DNA of 64,000 nucleotides from Diphasiastrum complanatum (GCA_029204225.1 CM055111.1:16973019-17037018); one strand, 5' to 3'; counted from the stretch's first letter, positions 42,590-52,534 are shown. Notes: generated from the sequence alone by a model not told the origin. Numbers and translations are program-made.

Positions 42590-43003
42590 TTTTGGTGTCC
42601 ATGTCACATGACACCAACGGTCACTGCTAACCGTCTTCAGTCACATGGCATGTTTGAAATGGATTCGTCATGTTCCTAGGATGTGTAGGGTTTGCAAAGG
42701 TTTTCTTGGCATGCATGATGCCACGATAATTAGTAGTGTATACGTAGATATGAGGACAAAGAATATTGTACATGCTAGGTGTAAATACGATAGTCATCAC
42801 ATTGCACATTATATGAAATCTTGGCGCGGCACTGGCATGCGGACGTATATGTACATGCTTCGTGAGGTTATGATCACGCTTATTGTAATCAAGTGTTTGC
42901 TTCTTGTGTGTGAGTGTGATTTTACTTTATGATTGATCAATTGAGTGCTTGTAGATTCTGTATGTCATGCTATCATCTTCCTCGCTGTGTTTTCATTCTA
43001 ACA
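42590..43003 (+). repeat. 3' LTR
   Basis: Co-linear with 38177-38584. The first bases are TTTTTGGTG instead of TGTTGGTG, and a 6-bp insertion follows. Confidence 0.93.
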
Positions 43004-43008
43004 TTTAC
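43004..43008 (+). repeat. Target site duplication (TTTAC), right
   Basis: Matches 38172-38176. Confidence 0.95.
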
Positions 43009-43257
43009 TTTTGCTTGATACAAAACAACTTATATCTCATTTGATCGATTCACTTGTTCCCTCCACCCAATTTAGGACGGCTCCGTTGTAAGCTTTAATG
43101 GCTGCTTGAACCAAGGTCCCACTTAGAAACTTGGGATGAAACCTCCAAGTGAGAACCTCAGCTACCCAAATCAGGAACTTCATCAGATTAGGGATTTGGC
43201 TTTTCTCCTCTGAAATGGTCCTTCAGAGCCTTTGCTTCTCTAGCATCGACAACATGA
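43004..43257 (-). pseudogene. Unidentified coiled-coil gene, 5' part (split by copia)
   Basis: On the minus strand: MLSMLEKQRL, a TGA, RTISEEKSQIPNLMKFLIWV, AEVLTWRFHPKFLSGT, AAIKAYNG, NWVEGTSESIK, a TGA, DISCFVSSK, then the copia insertion. Both TGA codons could be CGA changed by C-to-T decay. The frame is otherwise continuous with 38176 and below. The start is uncertain and may lie upstream. Confidence 0.6.
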
Positions 43258-43799
43258 GCTGACTCGAGTTGATGAAAATGATAATGTTTTGAATGCAAGT
43301 GGCTGGAATGATCCCTGTGTCCTTTCACGGGAGTGGGCCCATAACCATTGAAAGCAAAATCTCAGTAAATCAAAGCGGAATCTATCTATCGCTTGATTAC
43401 AATCAGAGAAATAAGAACATCAACATTAAACAATGCTCAATCAATAATCAAGAACACGACAACAATCATACGATCACAAAAAGCATGTTTTTCCATTCAC
43501 ATGATATGTACATATATTCGTGTTAGTATCACACACAAATATTCCAAAAACTTTAGCCTTGCCTACGTGTCAACAATGACTAACTAACTCTCCTTTCATG
43601 CCAAGATGATCTACTTCAGATTTATACATTGCCTAGTAATGGCTGGAATTGCTACAGGCGCACAAAGATGATTGGGTGCATGACTCTCGTCATGCACTTG
43701 GTGCTCGAGCACCCGTCATTGTGCACCAACAATATTATGAAATCCAAATGTTTGATTGTATGTTATTGCAGCTACATCCATATTATTATCTGCTACTAA
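43258..43799. other. No recognised feature
   Basis: Possible upstream exon or promoter of the coiled-coil gene, but no motif is visible. Confidence 0.3.
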
Positions 43800-44017
43800 T
43801 TTAGAGTTTGAGTGGTCTCATTGCCGCTTAATAATAATAGACATAATTCATTCACTCAGATCTTATCCTGTTTCAGCACAACATTTCTGTTGAAAAGGAG
43901 TTGGTAGAGAAGTAGCAGTAGTGGCACAAGATTATTCTTGGATTAGGCAAGCATAATCAAAGCAACAACACAAGAGATCGATCGGGTTTTGTGTTTTGGA
44001 CACTATTCTCAATACTT
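43800..44017 (+). repeat. Direct repeat of the TFIIS-N gene 5' region (copy 1)
   Basis: Matches 44850-45078 (blocks such as cagcacaacatttctgttgaaaag and acacaagagatcg-cgggttttg). The two copies bracket the 44018-44755 segment, as if that segment had been inserted with duplication of its surroundings. Confidence 0.75.
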
Positions 44018-44750
44018 GTTGTAAGTGTCCGCCGCACATTAGATTCGAAAATGCTTTACATGTTACATGAACTTTACGTCTTCATATGATCAAATTAAGA
44101 TTTATGTTTCATGGAGTTTGCGTTGTTTTTGGCTTTGCTCGATTAATACAAAATTCATCTAGATCTAATATGTTCAATATTATCATAATTTTCCAAATAT
44201 GGTAATTATTTGATGTTTCCCAATGGCTTCAATGGAAAAGAAAAAAATTGGGCAAAAATGTGCCCACCAACCATGACAAAGTTTCTTAGAAAGCAAGAAT
44301 TGGAAGAACTTGGAATTTGAATTATCTTAAATAGTGTGACATGCATACAGGCATAAAATCATATTTTCTTTTTTTCTCATGAAGAAAAAAGAGGTGCCTT
44401 CCAGAGCGAAATCTTGTGCAACCCCGTTATTTTTTTTCAAATGTTTTACATGCACCTTCAGATGCAAAAGGTGAATGTAAAACAAATTCACTTGTTTTGT
44501 TAGATGACACTAGTACGTTTGCCCGCCCAAGCCGGCCGGCTCCACATTTTTTAAAATATGAGTTTGGTCCGGATAGCTCACGCTGCCCGTCACAGCGTGA
44601 GCTGCGAGCTGGCCGGAAACAAATTTTATTTTAGTATATATAGATTATGCACAAAAAGTGCTTGTAAAAAAAATAAAACACATTTCCATGTCAAGGAAGG
44701 TCCATGGCCTTGGCCGTTCCACCGTGGCAAGAGGAAGGCCTCCAAGGGCG
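44018..44750 (+). repeat. Duplicated segment, copy B part 1
   Basis: Co-linear with 2635-3249. It differs by a 114-bp extra piece (44532-44645). At 44750 it diverges from copy A; the continuation of copy A is found only at 48144. Confidence 0.8.
44532..44645 (+). repeat. Fold-back insertion absent from copy A
   Basis: Copy A goes directly from cccgcccaag to tatgc, whereas here 114 bp intervene. The insert starts CCGGCCGGCTC (44532-44542), mirrored by GAGCTGGCCGG (44606-44616). Nested inside is an 11-bp perfect stem, AGCTCACGCTG / CAGCGTGAGCT (44575-44585 and 44593-44603), with a 7-nt loop. It may be a small MITE-like or filler insertion. Confidence 0.6.
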
Positions 44751-44849
44751 ATCCTAGGGCCCCTCCTGATTTACAAAGAAATTAATTCACGACTTTTACC
44801 CTAAACAACCCTAAAGCCTTCCACATGTATATATGTCGAAAGGTGGGCA

Positions 44850-45078
44850 AATCTCAGTGCTCTCATTGTCGGTTAATAATATTAGACATACTTCATTCAC
44901 TCTTTTACTCGCAGATGTCTTATACTATGCCAGTACAGCATTTCTGTTGAAAAGAAGGAGCTGGTAGAGAAGCAGCAGCAGCGGCAGAAGATTATTCTTG
45001 GATTAGGCAGGCGTAATCAAAACAGCAACACAAGAGATCGACCGGGTTTTGTTTTTTGGCCACTACTCTCAATACTTG
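44850..45078 (+). repeat. Direct repeat of the TFIIS-N gene 5' region (copy 2)
   Basis: Partner of 43800-44017. It lies about 150 bp upstream of the first recognisable exon of the TFIIS-N fragment and so is probably its 5' untranslated or intron region. Confidence 0.7.
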
Positions 45079-45231
45079 TAATATTCATTTTGTTGAAAGT
45101 CGTAAATATTTTGCTTGTTTAATCATTGGGCTTCCATGATGTTCAGTCTCAGTCCTCTACTTGTTTTAGGGCTTTCTAAGACTTAATTGATAATCGTCTT
45201 GTGAACTGTAACTCATTAATTCATCATGCAG

Positions 45232-46155
45232 CTTCTTGTTCAACAAGATGTCCTTCTTCGATGTAAGCACCCATGTTCTACATTACAGTTTATTAAGCTT
45301 ATTAGTATTCTTTGTATGCTATTCAGCCGTTGCGATTGCCATGGAGCAAATTTATGATCCAACAAGTGGTGAGGTTGGTGAGGTTCGTGGGAATAAAATA
45401 ATGATTATCAAGGACCAACTGCTTAGAGCTGATGAGCTTCCTCCAGAAAGCTGTTGCGACTGCTCTTGCAACTAAAGAGCATGGATTTGGGCTTGGAGGA
45501 TTTGAAAGCCACAATGGTGGGAAAAGTCATGAACAGATTAAAAAAGCGTGCATATGGAAACGTTAGATATGTTGCAGATCGGCTTCTGGATGATTGGAAT
45601 CAATTGGTCCACAACTTATTTCACCCACCTACTAAGCAAAGAAACGATTGCATTGCCGCTACAGGTCTCCATCAAATTTCCAGGCCCAAAGAAACTCCTA
45701 CTCTTCCTCCTCCCAAAGAAGTTTAAAAAAAGCCTTCAGTCCAGCTCAAGAAGACCGTGAACAATGCATTGATCTCAAGAGCATCATCATCATCCGTCTC
45801 CATGCTTTGAAACTCTCGCGAGCGTGCACGTGCTACTCAGGTGCCCACTTCTCCAGACATTCTGAAGAACGTCAATCATAAAGCATCTGCTGTTGTTGCA
45901 CCGTCTATCGCATATGTAGCTTGTAAAAAGAATTTTTGGGTAAAAATTAATGGTGAGGTAATAGGCGGACCCATAGTTTGTCGGATCCCTACATCAAGGA
46001 TCTGCAAGAAAGTAGACGAGGTGCCAGCTATTGAGCCCAAAAGAGGCCAAAAAAGGATTCATAGTCAGACGGGATCATCAGGCTCACAGGTAAAACGATG
46101 CGAGCAGTATGCGACGTTGATCAACATTAACAAATTATCAAAGCCAAATAAGTGA
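45232..46155 (+). pseudogene. TFIIS N-terminal-domain protein gene fragment (plus arm)
   Basis: A 31-bp exon (45232-45262) between a gcag acceptor and a gtaagc donor joins in frame to an exon from 45327 (after attcag): LLVQQDVLLR, then SVAIAMEQIYDP, VRGNKIMIIKDQLL. A frameshift near 45445 leads to LLLQLKSMDLGLEDLKATMV, GKVMNRLKKRAYGNVRYVA and DRLLDDWNQLV. This is the four-helix TFIIS-N (LW) fold found in elongation factor TFIIS, Med26 and IWS1-type proteins. A stop (GTTTAAAAAAAG, near 45722) and further shifts follow, then a basic tail ending KLSKPNK at 46155. Known role of the domain: docking to RNA polymerase II elongation complexes. Which member this was is not clear. Confidence 0.7.
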
Positions 46156-46884
46156 ACTGCAATTGTGGCGACTAATTAGCTACGCAACCAGCGGCTTGAA
46201 CGTTCTGTTCTATAGTAAGCCCTTATGTAAATTCGTGCAGCACATAGGTGACAACCTATAAAAGAGAATGTTTGAGCCACTGACTACGTTGCTAATAAGT
46301 TGCCACAATTGCACTTCACTTATTTTGCTTTGATGATTTGTTAATGTTGATCAACGTCGCAGACTGCTCGCATCGTTTTGCCTGTGAGCCTGATGATCCC
46401 GTCTGACTATGAATCGTTTTTTGGCCTCTTTTGGGCTCAATAGCTGGCACCTCGTATACTTTCTTGCAGATCCTTGATGTAGGGATCCGACAAACTATGG
46501 GTCCGCCTATTACCTCACCATTATGATTTATGACGGTGCAACAACAACAGATGCTTTATGATTGACGTTCTTCAGAATGTCTGGAGAAGTGGGTACCTGA
46601 GTAGCACGCCCATGCCCACGAGAGTTTTGAAGCACGATGACGGATGATGATGATGCGATTAAGATCAATGCATTGTTCACTGTCTTCTTGAGCTGGACTG
46701 AAGGCTTTTCTTGAACTTCTTTGGGAGGGAGAAGAGTAGGAGTTGCTTTGGGCCTGGAAAATTGCCGGAGACCTATAGCGGCATTGCAATCGTTTGTTTG
46801 CTTAGTAGGTGGGTGAAATAAGTTGGAAACCAATTGATTCCAATCATCCAGAAGCCGATCTACAACATATCTGACGTTTCCATG
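45551..46884. repeat. Large inverted repeat of the TFIIS-N exon
   Basis: The left arm is 45551-46215 and the right arm 46256-46884, separated by about 40 bp. The arms match at roughly 90% by eye, with one ~40-bp gap in the right arm. They are tail-to-tail copies of the same exon and its 3' flank. A transcript through both arms would fold into a long hairpin. Confidence 0.85.
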
Positions 46885-46911
46885 TGTTGGTGTCAAGCAA
46901 AACATGTACAT
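46330..46911 (-). pseudogene. TFIIS N-terminal-domain fragment (minus arm)
   Basis: The inverted copy of 45545-46150. It has a 127-codon open frame, GNVRYVVDRLLDDWNQLVSN to HKASVVVAPS, without the stop seen in the plus arm at KEV. The first half of the domain (EDLKAT part) is missing. Downstream it reads NGEVIGGPIVCRIPTSRICK and KRGQKTIHSQTGSSG in shifted frames. Confidence 0.7.
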
Positions 46912-47020
46912 AGGTGTGTTTGTTGACGTCAGCAGTCTGCCTCCCCCTCCATTTCCTATGTGGTGATCCCAGGCACTCGTTTCTTTGCATGTAGGCGCTC
47001 CTCCTTTTCTAAAGGAGGAG
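46897..47020 (+). repeat. Piece of duplicated segment, copy B (out of order)
   Basis: Matches 3905-4025 (gtgtgtttgttgac-tcagcagtctgcctcccc and gcatgtaggcgctcctcc). In copy A this part lies 3' of everything else; here it precedes the 48144 part, so the segment has been rearranged. Confidence 0.75.
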
Positions 47021-47229
47021 GCACTTAGAGAATTAATTTATCATTCAAACACCAAAAGCTTTTGTACTGTCATTGTTATGTTGTATGTGAGTCTTTGTTT
47101 CAGCAACGTTTCTATTTCTTGGTTCTCTTTGCAATTGCTTGGTGCCATGGATATAACGTACGGAATATTAGCAGTATTTAATTGTGGAAAAAGTACAAAA
47201 AGGACCAAGAGTGGATCTTAATCTGATCC

Positions 47230-48000
47230 TCAAGAGGGATTGGTTGTTAGATTACTTGATCTATCAATCTACTTGAGATTAAGATCAATCTAGATCAATT
47301 CTAGACACAAAATCCTAACAAGAACAATCATTAATTGAAGGTAGGTGTACTTTCTGGTTTCCCACTTGTGAAACCCTGTCTGAGTACGGACTCCAACCTG
47401 AAAATCAAGTACACATTGATAGCACCTCAAAACAATCAAAACAAATGTAAACAAATGGAGAGAATCACTCAAAATTGCTTCCAAAACCAAGATTGGTGTC
47501 TTACCATGATTATGGCCAAATGTGGCTCTATATATAAAATAAGTGGGAGCTCGTGTTACTGATCATCCCTTTGATCCCACATGTGTGAAGGTGCTTTGTC
47601 ATATGATAATTCATCGTGCAAAACTGACACTTGGACAAAACCTTCTATTTTGAACACTTTTGGTCCATTTTCCTTGTATATGGAGATCTACTTGAAAATC
47701 TTCTAGAAGTCAAAATTCGTCTACTTCAGCTTATTCCACACATTTGAGCTGTCCTCTACACATGGGATGTGACACCTAACCAAAGGATGTGTGGCTCATG
47801 CAATCAATAGATTGACGCCATGTGTGATATGTCTAGAAAACTAGTTTTTGGCCTTTTTAGCCACTAGAACTTGAATTAAATCATATGTACAACCTATATG
47901 ATTATGGTACATGACAAGTACACTATTTTCACACATGGGAACAGACTCCACACATGTGTAATCATCCTATATACAAGATTTTTTGCCTCTACCAAGCTTA
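47230..48000 (-). repeat. Diverged LTR-like region
   Basis: Features occur in the same order as in the LTR at 13153 (cac-tgtgaaa, tctgagtac, aattgctt, tctatatata, then CACATGTGTG sites), but identity is low. No PBS or coding part is adjacent. Probably an old minus-strand LTR. Confidence 0.35.
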
Positions 48001-48143
48001 TTTTTGCATTTTTCACATTAATGCTCTATCTCTCTCTGCATGAGCTTCCTTGGTTTCCAACACCTACTCTCTTCTACATAACCCAACAAAGTTTATGGGC
48101 CTACACACTTAGAGCGACCGGTAGCACCGGCTACTATAGTTTT

Positions 48144-48761
48144 TTCTGGAGAATTCCTTTCCACACGAATCTGTAGCGATGCACTTTTTGGAGTCTTCTT
48201 TCTTTCACTCCTCTCATGCTCCTTTCTTACTATCGCTCCTATTTTCTTGGATACTCCTGCTTATCTCTCCATCTACATTGCAAGCAATGGCTCTTAACCA
48301 GCTCCATGTTAGCAGGGCCACCATCGCAGTAGCAGAAGCATGGAAGGAGAAGGAAGAAACATTTGAAGCAAAGCCAGATCTCCACCTTGGAAAGAACCTA
48401 GTGCTACTGATAATGTTAGAAGGATGTATGACTATGGAAGACAATCTTTTAAACCTCCTGGGTGCAATCAGGTCAGAAACACAAGGGGATGCAGCTCTCA
48501 CAAATTCCTATGCTCAGTTTGCCACCACGTTTGGAAGCTTCAAAGTTGTTTTTAAAGAAGAAGTGATGCCACTTTAAGTAGATAAGTAGCTTCATGTAAA
48601 TGCTAAAAATAATTGTAATTCACAGTCCATGTATAGCTACATAGACCACACACAATGGTATGTGAAGATGTAGTCTACATGTAGGTGAAAGCCGGTTTAA
48701 TCACAGTCCATGTATAGTTGCATAGACCACACACAAATGGTGTGTGCAGATGTGGAGTCTA
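48144..48761 (+). repeat. Duplicated segment, copy B part 2
   Basis: Co-linear with 3256-3850. It ends at 48761, where a family-A LTR interrupts it in the sequence gagtct-gcatgtagg of copy A. Confidence 0.85.
48179..48577 (+). CDS. Unidentified short frame in duplicated segment (copy B)
   Basis: 132 codons. The last 90 are the counterpart of the frame at 3327-3668 (KEKEETFEAKPDLHLGKNL, TMEDNLLNLLGAI, FKVVFKEEVMPL). The N-terminal part has a hydrophobic stretch (FLLSLLFSWILLLISPS) that could be a signal peptide, followed by TLQAMALNQLHVSRAT; copy A has a deletion here. Function unknown. Confidence 0.35.
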   Translation: MHFLESSFFHSSHAPFLLSLLFSWILLLISPSTLQAMALNQLHVSRATIAVAEAWKEKEETFEAKPDLHLGKNLVLLIMLEGCMTMEDNLLNLLGAIRSETQGDAALTNSYAQFATTFGSFKVVFKEEVMPL

Positions 48762-49414
48762 TGTGAGAAATTTCAACTAATTTAGTCTAGTTTAGTCATA
48801 TTTAGGTAAATTGTCAATAAGAGGGCAAAACTTATTTTAGACTTAGAGATAAACTTTTTGAAGTTGTATTAGTTTAAAATACATTCAATAAACACTTTTT
48901 GGAAGTGTGGGAAAGTTGGTAGTCGAGTTTGAGAGAGATTCAAATTTGAACTTTGGGTACATTGAATCTAGACCCATAAATAGTAGGGTTTACATTTTGG
49001 AGGGAAAGCCAACTGGCCAAATAGGGTTGGGAAACTCTATAAAAGGATGTAATCGTGGAGAGACACATCTTCTCTCTTCTCTCTCTCATTTCATCATTAT
49101 ACATGGTTCTCTTTGGGTTCTACTAGTCGTTGGTGTACTATCTTGGTGTTATCTTGCAATCTTGTGTGTAGAATGCTCATTTATTGCTATTTTCAGTTCC
49201 ACATGTGTGAAATATAGTAGGGTACTGTAATTGTACGGACAACAAACATATTCTATGTTTTGGCTCATGTTTGATCAATATCTCTTAGAGTTTGCATCTC
49301 ATTTTGTATGTAGATGCTGATTTTTCTACATTGGCAGGATTGTTGGTTTGCTCCTTATTGTAACCAAAGATCAGGGACATGGATTGGATCTTGAATGATC
49401 TGAAATCCTTCACA
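48762..49414 (+). repeat. Family-A 5' LTR
   Basis: 653 bp, TGTGAGAAATTTC to TTCACA, very close to 24091-24744. The palindrome site is CACATGTGTG here (49200-49209). Confidence 0.92.
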
Positions 49415-49426
49415 TGGTATCATAGC
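49415..49426 (+). promoter_or_regulatory. Primer binding site
   Basis: TGGTATCATAGC follows the LTR; one mismatch to the initiator tRNA-Met PBS. Confidence 0.85.
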
Positions 49427-49546
49427 TCTTGTGTTTCAGGTTATGAAAGGATCAGCCATCTTTAGCAAGGATTTGGAGGAGTAACCAATGCTAGAGCATG
49501 CTAGATTGATTTCTACTCAAAAAATAGCATTTTTGCATGTGTAGAA

Positions 49547-49809
49547 TTGATTTTTTGTAGGTCAAAACTCAATATGGAGAGGCCTCAAGCACCTGAAGAT
49601 CAAGTGAGGTATGACAAGAGAGCAAAGAAAGCTCTACACATGATTAAGATCAATGAACTTCTCAAGGAAGTTGGTATGTGCACATCATCTTTGGAGGCTT
49701 GGGAAGCTTTGAAGAAGCTTTATGAATCCAAGTCTACATCAAGAGTGCTTACTCTTAGGAGACAAATCTTTCAAAGTTTTCAAAAGAAAGAAGAGAGTAC
49801 TCATGGGGT
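49547..49809 (+). pseudogene. Family-A gag with large 5' deletion
   Basis: Compared with 24757-25680, about 590 bp of leader and gag start are missing: the sequence jumps from ggtcaaaactcaatat to the ERPQAPEDQVRYDKRAKKAL codons. It keeps RQIFQSFQKKEESTH, which the element at 25346 has lost. It ends at about 49806, where unrelated sequence with a hairpin begins. Confidence 0.8.
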
Positions 49810-49832
49810 CCTGGCATGAAAATCATGCCAGG
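49810..49832 (+). other. Perfect 10-bp stem, 3-nt loop hairpin at element junction
   Basis: CCTGGCATGA, AAA, TCATGCCAGG. It sits at the border between the gag fragment and the minus-strand gene block, so it could be an end structure of the inserted DNA. No CTRR Helitron end follows, and no partner TIR was found. Confidence 0.6.
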
Positions 49833-49884
49833 GCGCGACCAGAGGCCGTTTGACCTGGAGAAAAGAAATTGACAAAATCTTTAT

Positions 49885-51247
49885 TCACATTTGATCCATT
49901 TCCTTTAGAGAGGACTTCAGCTTCTCTGATCGCTTCTCTGATGATAACACTGGTTTTAACATTTCTAATGCTAATTTAGGAGCATCACTCTCATCCTCAT
50001 AAGGGCCAATTAAACTCGAGAAAAATGAGCCGGGTCTCGAATCCAGGGCAGAAATCATTCAAAACGACTTTCCGGAGGACATAGTAAGCCTTTGGCGCTG
50101 ACGGTGACAACTCCACCTCACCAATGTGCTTGGAGAGTGCTTTGCATTTAAGAAGCTTCATTGGTCCATCTGGGCTGTACTTGTTGCTGAAGCAGAAAAT
50201 AAAGTTGTTGGGCAAGTCCCCAATGTAGTAGGCCATAGACCTATCCAGAGTTCCTGCTTCAACTTTCTCCCGAGCGCCACCCCTTCGCATTGCAAATGCA
50301 TCAAGCTCCACTTCGTCCTGCATTTGGTTCAAATTATTGCAAAATGAGTATAATGAAGACAAAGAAACATAATAAAAATACGCAAGTTGAATTGTTGGTT
50401 CAGACTTGCCTCGATCCCTTCATCATTGTCTTTAGTTTGCGTAAGGTCAATTCCTTTGCCTTTGTACTTTACGTCAGTAGTTTTCCCTTCGAGTACCTCG
50501 AATGGCCTCGTTTGGACTGGTGGTGGTTGGAGCGTTTTCAATTGGCAAAACACTCTTGCGAGCTGCCATTCTGCAAATTTACCAATGCTGTCAGCATCTC
50601 ATCTTCTTGCAAGCCGAGAATATGTTGCAAGTCATGCATGAACACATACTCCTGCACATCAATGATGATTGAAGCAAGGCCATGGATGCGAAGCATGACA
50701 TCATCGGACTCATCTATATCTTTTGGCTCCGCTGATGTGGATGCACATGTTGCCTCTTGCGCAGCCAAGACTGCTTTGTGCTCCGTAGATAAATCTTCCT
50801 CTTCACTCGAGTCGTGCATCTCATTCACCTGCTCACCAGGATTGTGTTTGTTGCTAGCCACAGTCGCTGGAACTCATTAAGCAAAAAAATAACAGTAATC
50901 ACACTGGATAGAAACTTCTTTCCTACACTTTCAAGATCAAAAGTTTTCAGTTGATCCTTGGTCAGCTCCAAGTAATGATTGTTACCCAAGTGACTAATAA
51001 ATCTGTTGAGACGAGCGATAAAGGGTCTATCTCCTTTCCATATACAACGAAGCAAGTTATATGAAATCCACATAATGGTTGAGCCAGGAATTTGTATGGC
51101 ATAAGGCTTCAAAGTTTCATCTATATACTCACTCACATACGTGAATGCATCCGTATTAGCCCGTAGAGTGGCAAGCGTGTCTATTCTACTGGTAAACATA
51201 CAATAAATACGATCTAACTGATCTAAAAACTGTGTGGGGGCTAGCAT
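49885..51247 (-). pseudogene. Unidentified multi-exon reading frame I
   Basis: From 51247 down: an exon with MLAPTQFLDQLDRIYCMFTS, RIDTLATLRANTDAFTYVSE, ETLKPYAIQIPGSTIMWISY and RPFIARLNRFISHLGNN to about 50930. After an AG acceptor, an acidic exon with VNEMHDSSEEEDLSTEHK and LQHILGLQEDEMLTAL (to about 50545). After a frameshift, PPPVQTRPFEVLEGKTTDVK to a GC-AG-like donor near 50413. An exon from 50305 follows (DEVELDAFAMRRGGAREKVE, YYIGDLPNNFIFCFSNKYSP). After another shift, SLIGPYEDESDAPKLALEML runs to a stop at 49885-49887. Exon-like structure and good codon flow suggest a former gene. I recognise no domain. Confidence 0.5.
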
Positions 51248-51541
51248 ATTGGATAACTTTATTTTAGAGGATTACATTGTTATGCAACTAAGAACACTAA
51301 TTGATTAGCAAACTAGTAGTCTAATTAAACAAGAAAAGCTAAATTACGAGGAAAGAAATTTCAACAAAGCAAGAAGTGACAACAAAATGAAAACCCCCAC
51401 TCTTATATAGAGGGATGTGTTTTCAAAAATAGATATTATTATAAAACAAAATAAAACAATTTCTATTAAAACAACAATCCAATTCGTCAGTAATATTTAT
51501 CACAAAGGAATATTAGAATCACAATTCAACATAAATTGCTT

Positions 51542-52534
51542 CTATTCCATCTCATCAGTTTCCGTAGCTTCTCTAGCACTGTTTTCCAAAACATTGGATG
51601 TTGGTGTTCTCGGCATCCATCTCTTTCCAACTCGGACTCTAGACATCCTCCATTCTTGATGCCTTGTTCTAGCATTAGAGGATTGCCATGTTGTCTTTCT
51701 AACTGAATTTGAATTTGAGATCATTGAACTCAACTTTTCAGTTCTTGTGTTTTGAAAGTGTCATCGACCCAAAACTCCTCTCTAAAACCATTGAAATATC
51801 TCAACCAATGCATTTCTAAGACCCTTTCTTCTGCCATGCCATGAATTTTTGAAATATGCAGCCCTGTAATGACTCTTTTCCATGCCTTGCGTATTCCAAA
51901 TAGCTAATGATCCATAGGTTTTCATAAACCAAGTGAATGAGCATAGAAGATGTTCTGTTCATAACAAATTTGTATTAGTTTGAATCTTTACAAATACATA
52001 AATACGAAAGTAAAAAATAAGAGACACACATACCATATAGTGAGTTATGTGTGTTTCTCTCCATGCATCGATCATGAATTCAGTAAATGTTTTTAATTCT
52101 CTTGCGTATCTATTCAAATCTTCATCTCTCACAATCCTTTTGTTGATAGTTTGTGACAAGGCATCAAATGCTTGCCAAACCTTAGCACGTGTACTTGCCA
52201 TGCGAGGATCTGAGCCAATATTTGTTGTGCATTGACATATTTTCTTCTAGTACTCCCATTCAACACTGCTTTCATGTGCAGTATGATTTGACAATAGGTG
52301 TCTCGCTTTCGCACCACCCATTGAAACTTTTGTTGGAACATCTTGCGTTTTTCCACTCATCTCAACATCTTTGGTAAGACTCATGTGGCCATTTTCCACA
52401 ATCTTAATCAAATCTTTACCATTCAAAAAATGTTTCATATATTTTCCGGCAATAAAATCTTTTCCAACCATCTTTTTCAAGAACTCTTTTGTGTCCCTCA
52501 TATGTCTTTTACTGGCACCACCACCTGGTGCCAA
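51542..52534 (-). pseudogene. Unidentified two-exon reading frame II
   Basis: The exon from 52534 (MAPGGGASKRHMRDTKEFLK, KYMKHFLNGKDLIKIVENG) continues after one stop (EWEY) with RMASTRAKVWQAFDALSQ and FMIDAWRETHITHYM to a donor (ATG|GTATGT, about 52034). After a tatgaacag acceptor near 51958 it reads WFMKTYGSLAIWNTQGMEKS, HYRAAYFKNSWHGRRKG and ALVEIFQWF, with two stops, then a basic tail and a stop at 51542. The QGMEKSHY / YFKN-x-HG / EIFQWF pattern feels like a recurrent transposon-borne protein, but I cannot name it. It is in tandem with frame I, same strand, 295 bp upstream. Confidence 0.5.

Larger units (their letters stand above)
38177..43003 (+). mobile_element. Copia element with half-tRNA type PBS, defective pol
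   Basis: A 4827-bp element with 408- and 414-bp LTRs, flanked by TTTAC duplications and inserted in a minus-strand coiled-coil gene remnant. The LTRs differ by about nine substitutions and a 6-bp indel near the start. Gag-pol is broken by frameshifts and stops and lacks the RT core. The GC content of its coding part is higher than that of the other copia copies here. It belongs to the same lineage as the RT fragment at 10656-11543. Confidence 0.93.

Noticed and set aside
49810-49832. Helitron 3' terminus
   Set aside because: The hairpin is right for size, but no CTRR follows within about 12 bp on either strand and no TC 5' end or Rep/helicase motif is present.
49885-51247. Giant-virus or guanylate-cyclase origin for frame I
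   Set aside because: A fleeting resemblance of 'RIDTLATLRANTDAF' to other families was not backed by any catalytic motif. Plant-type introns and decay argue only for an unknown former gene.
52512-52530. GGCACCA-CCACC-TGGTGCC hairpin
   Set aside because: It lies in the glycine-rich start of frame II and is explained by codons for a PGGGA stretch. The 7-bp stem is short.
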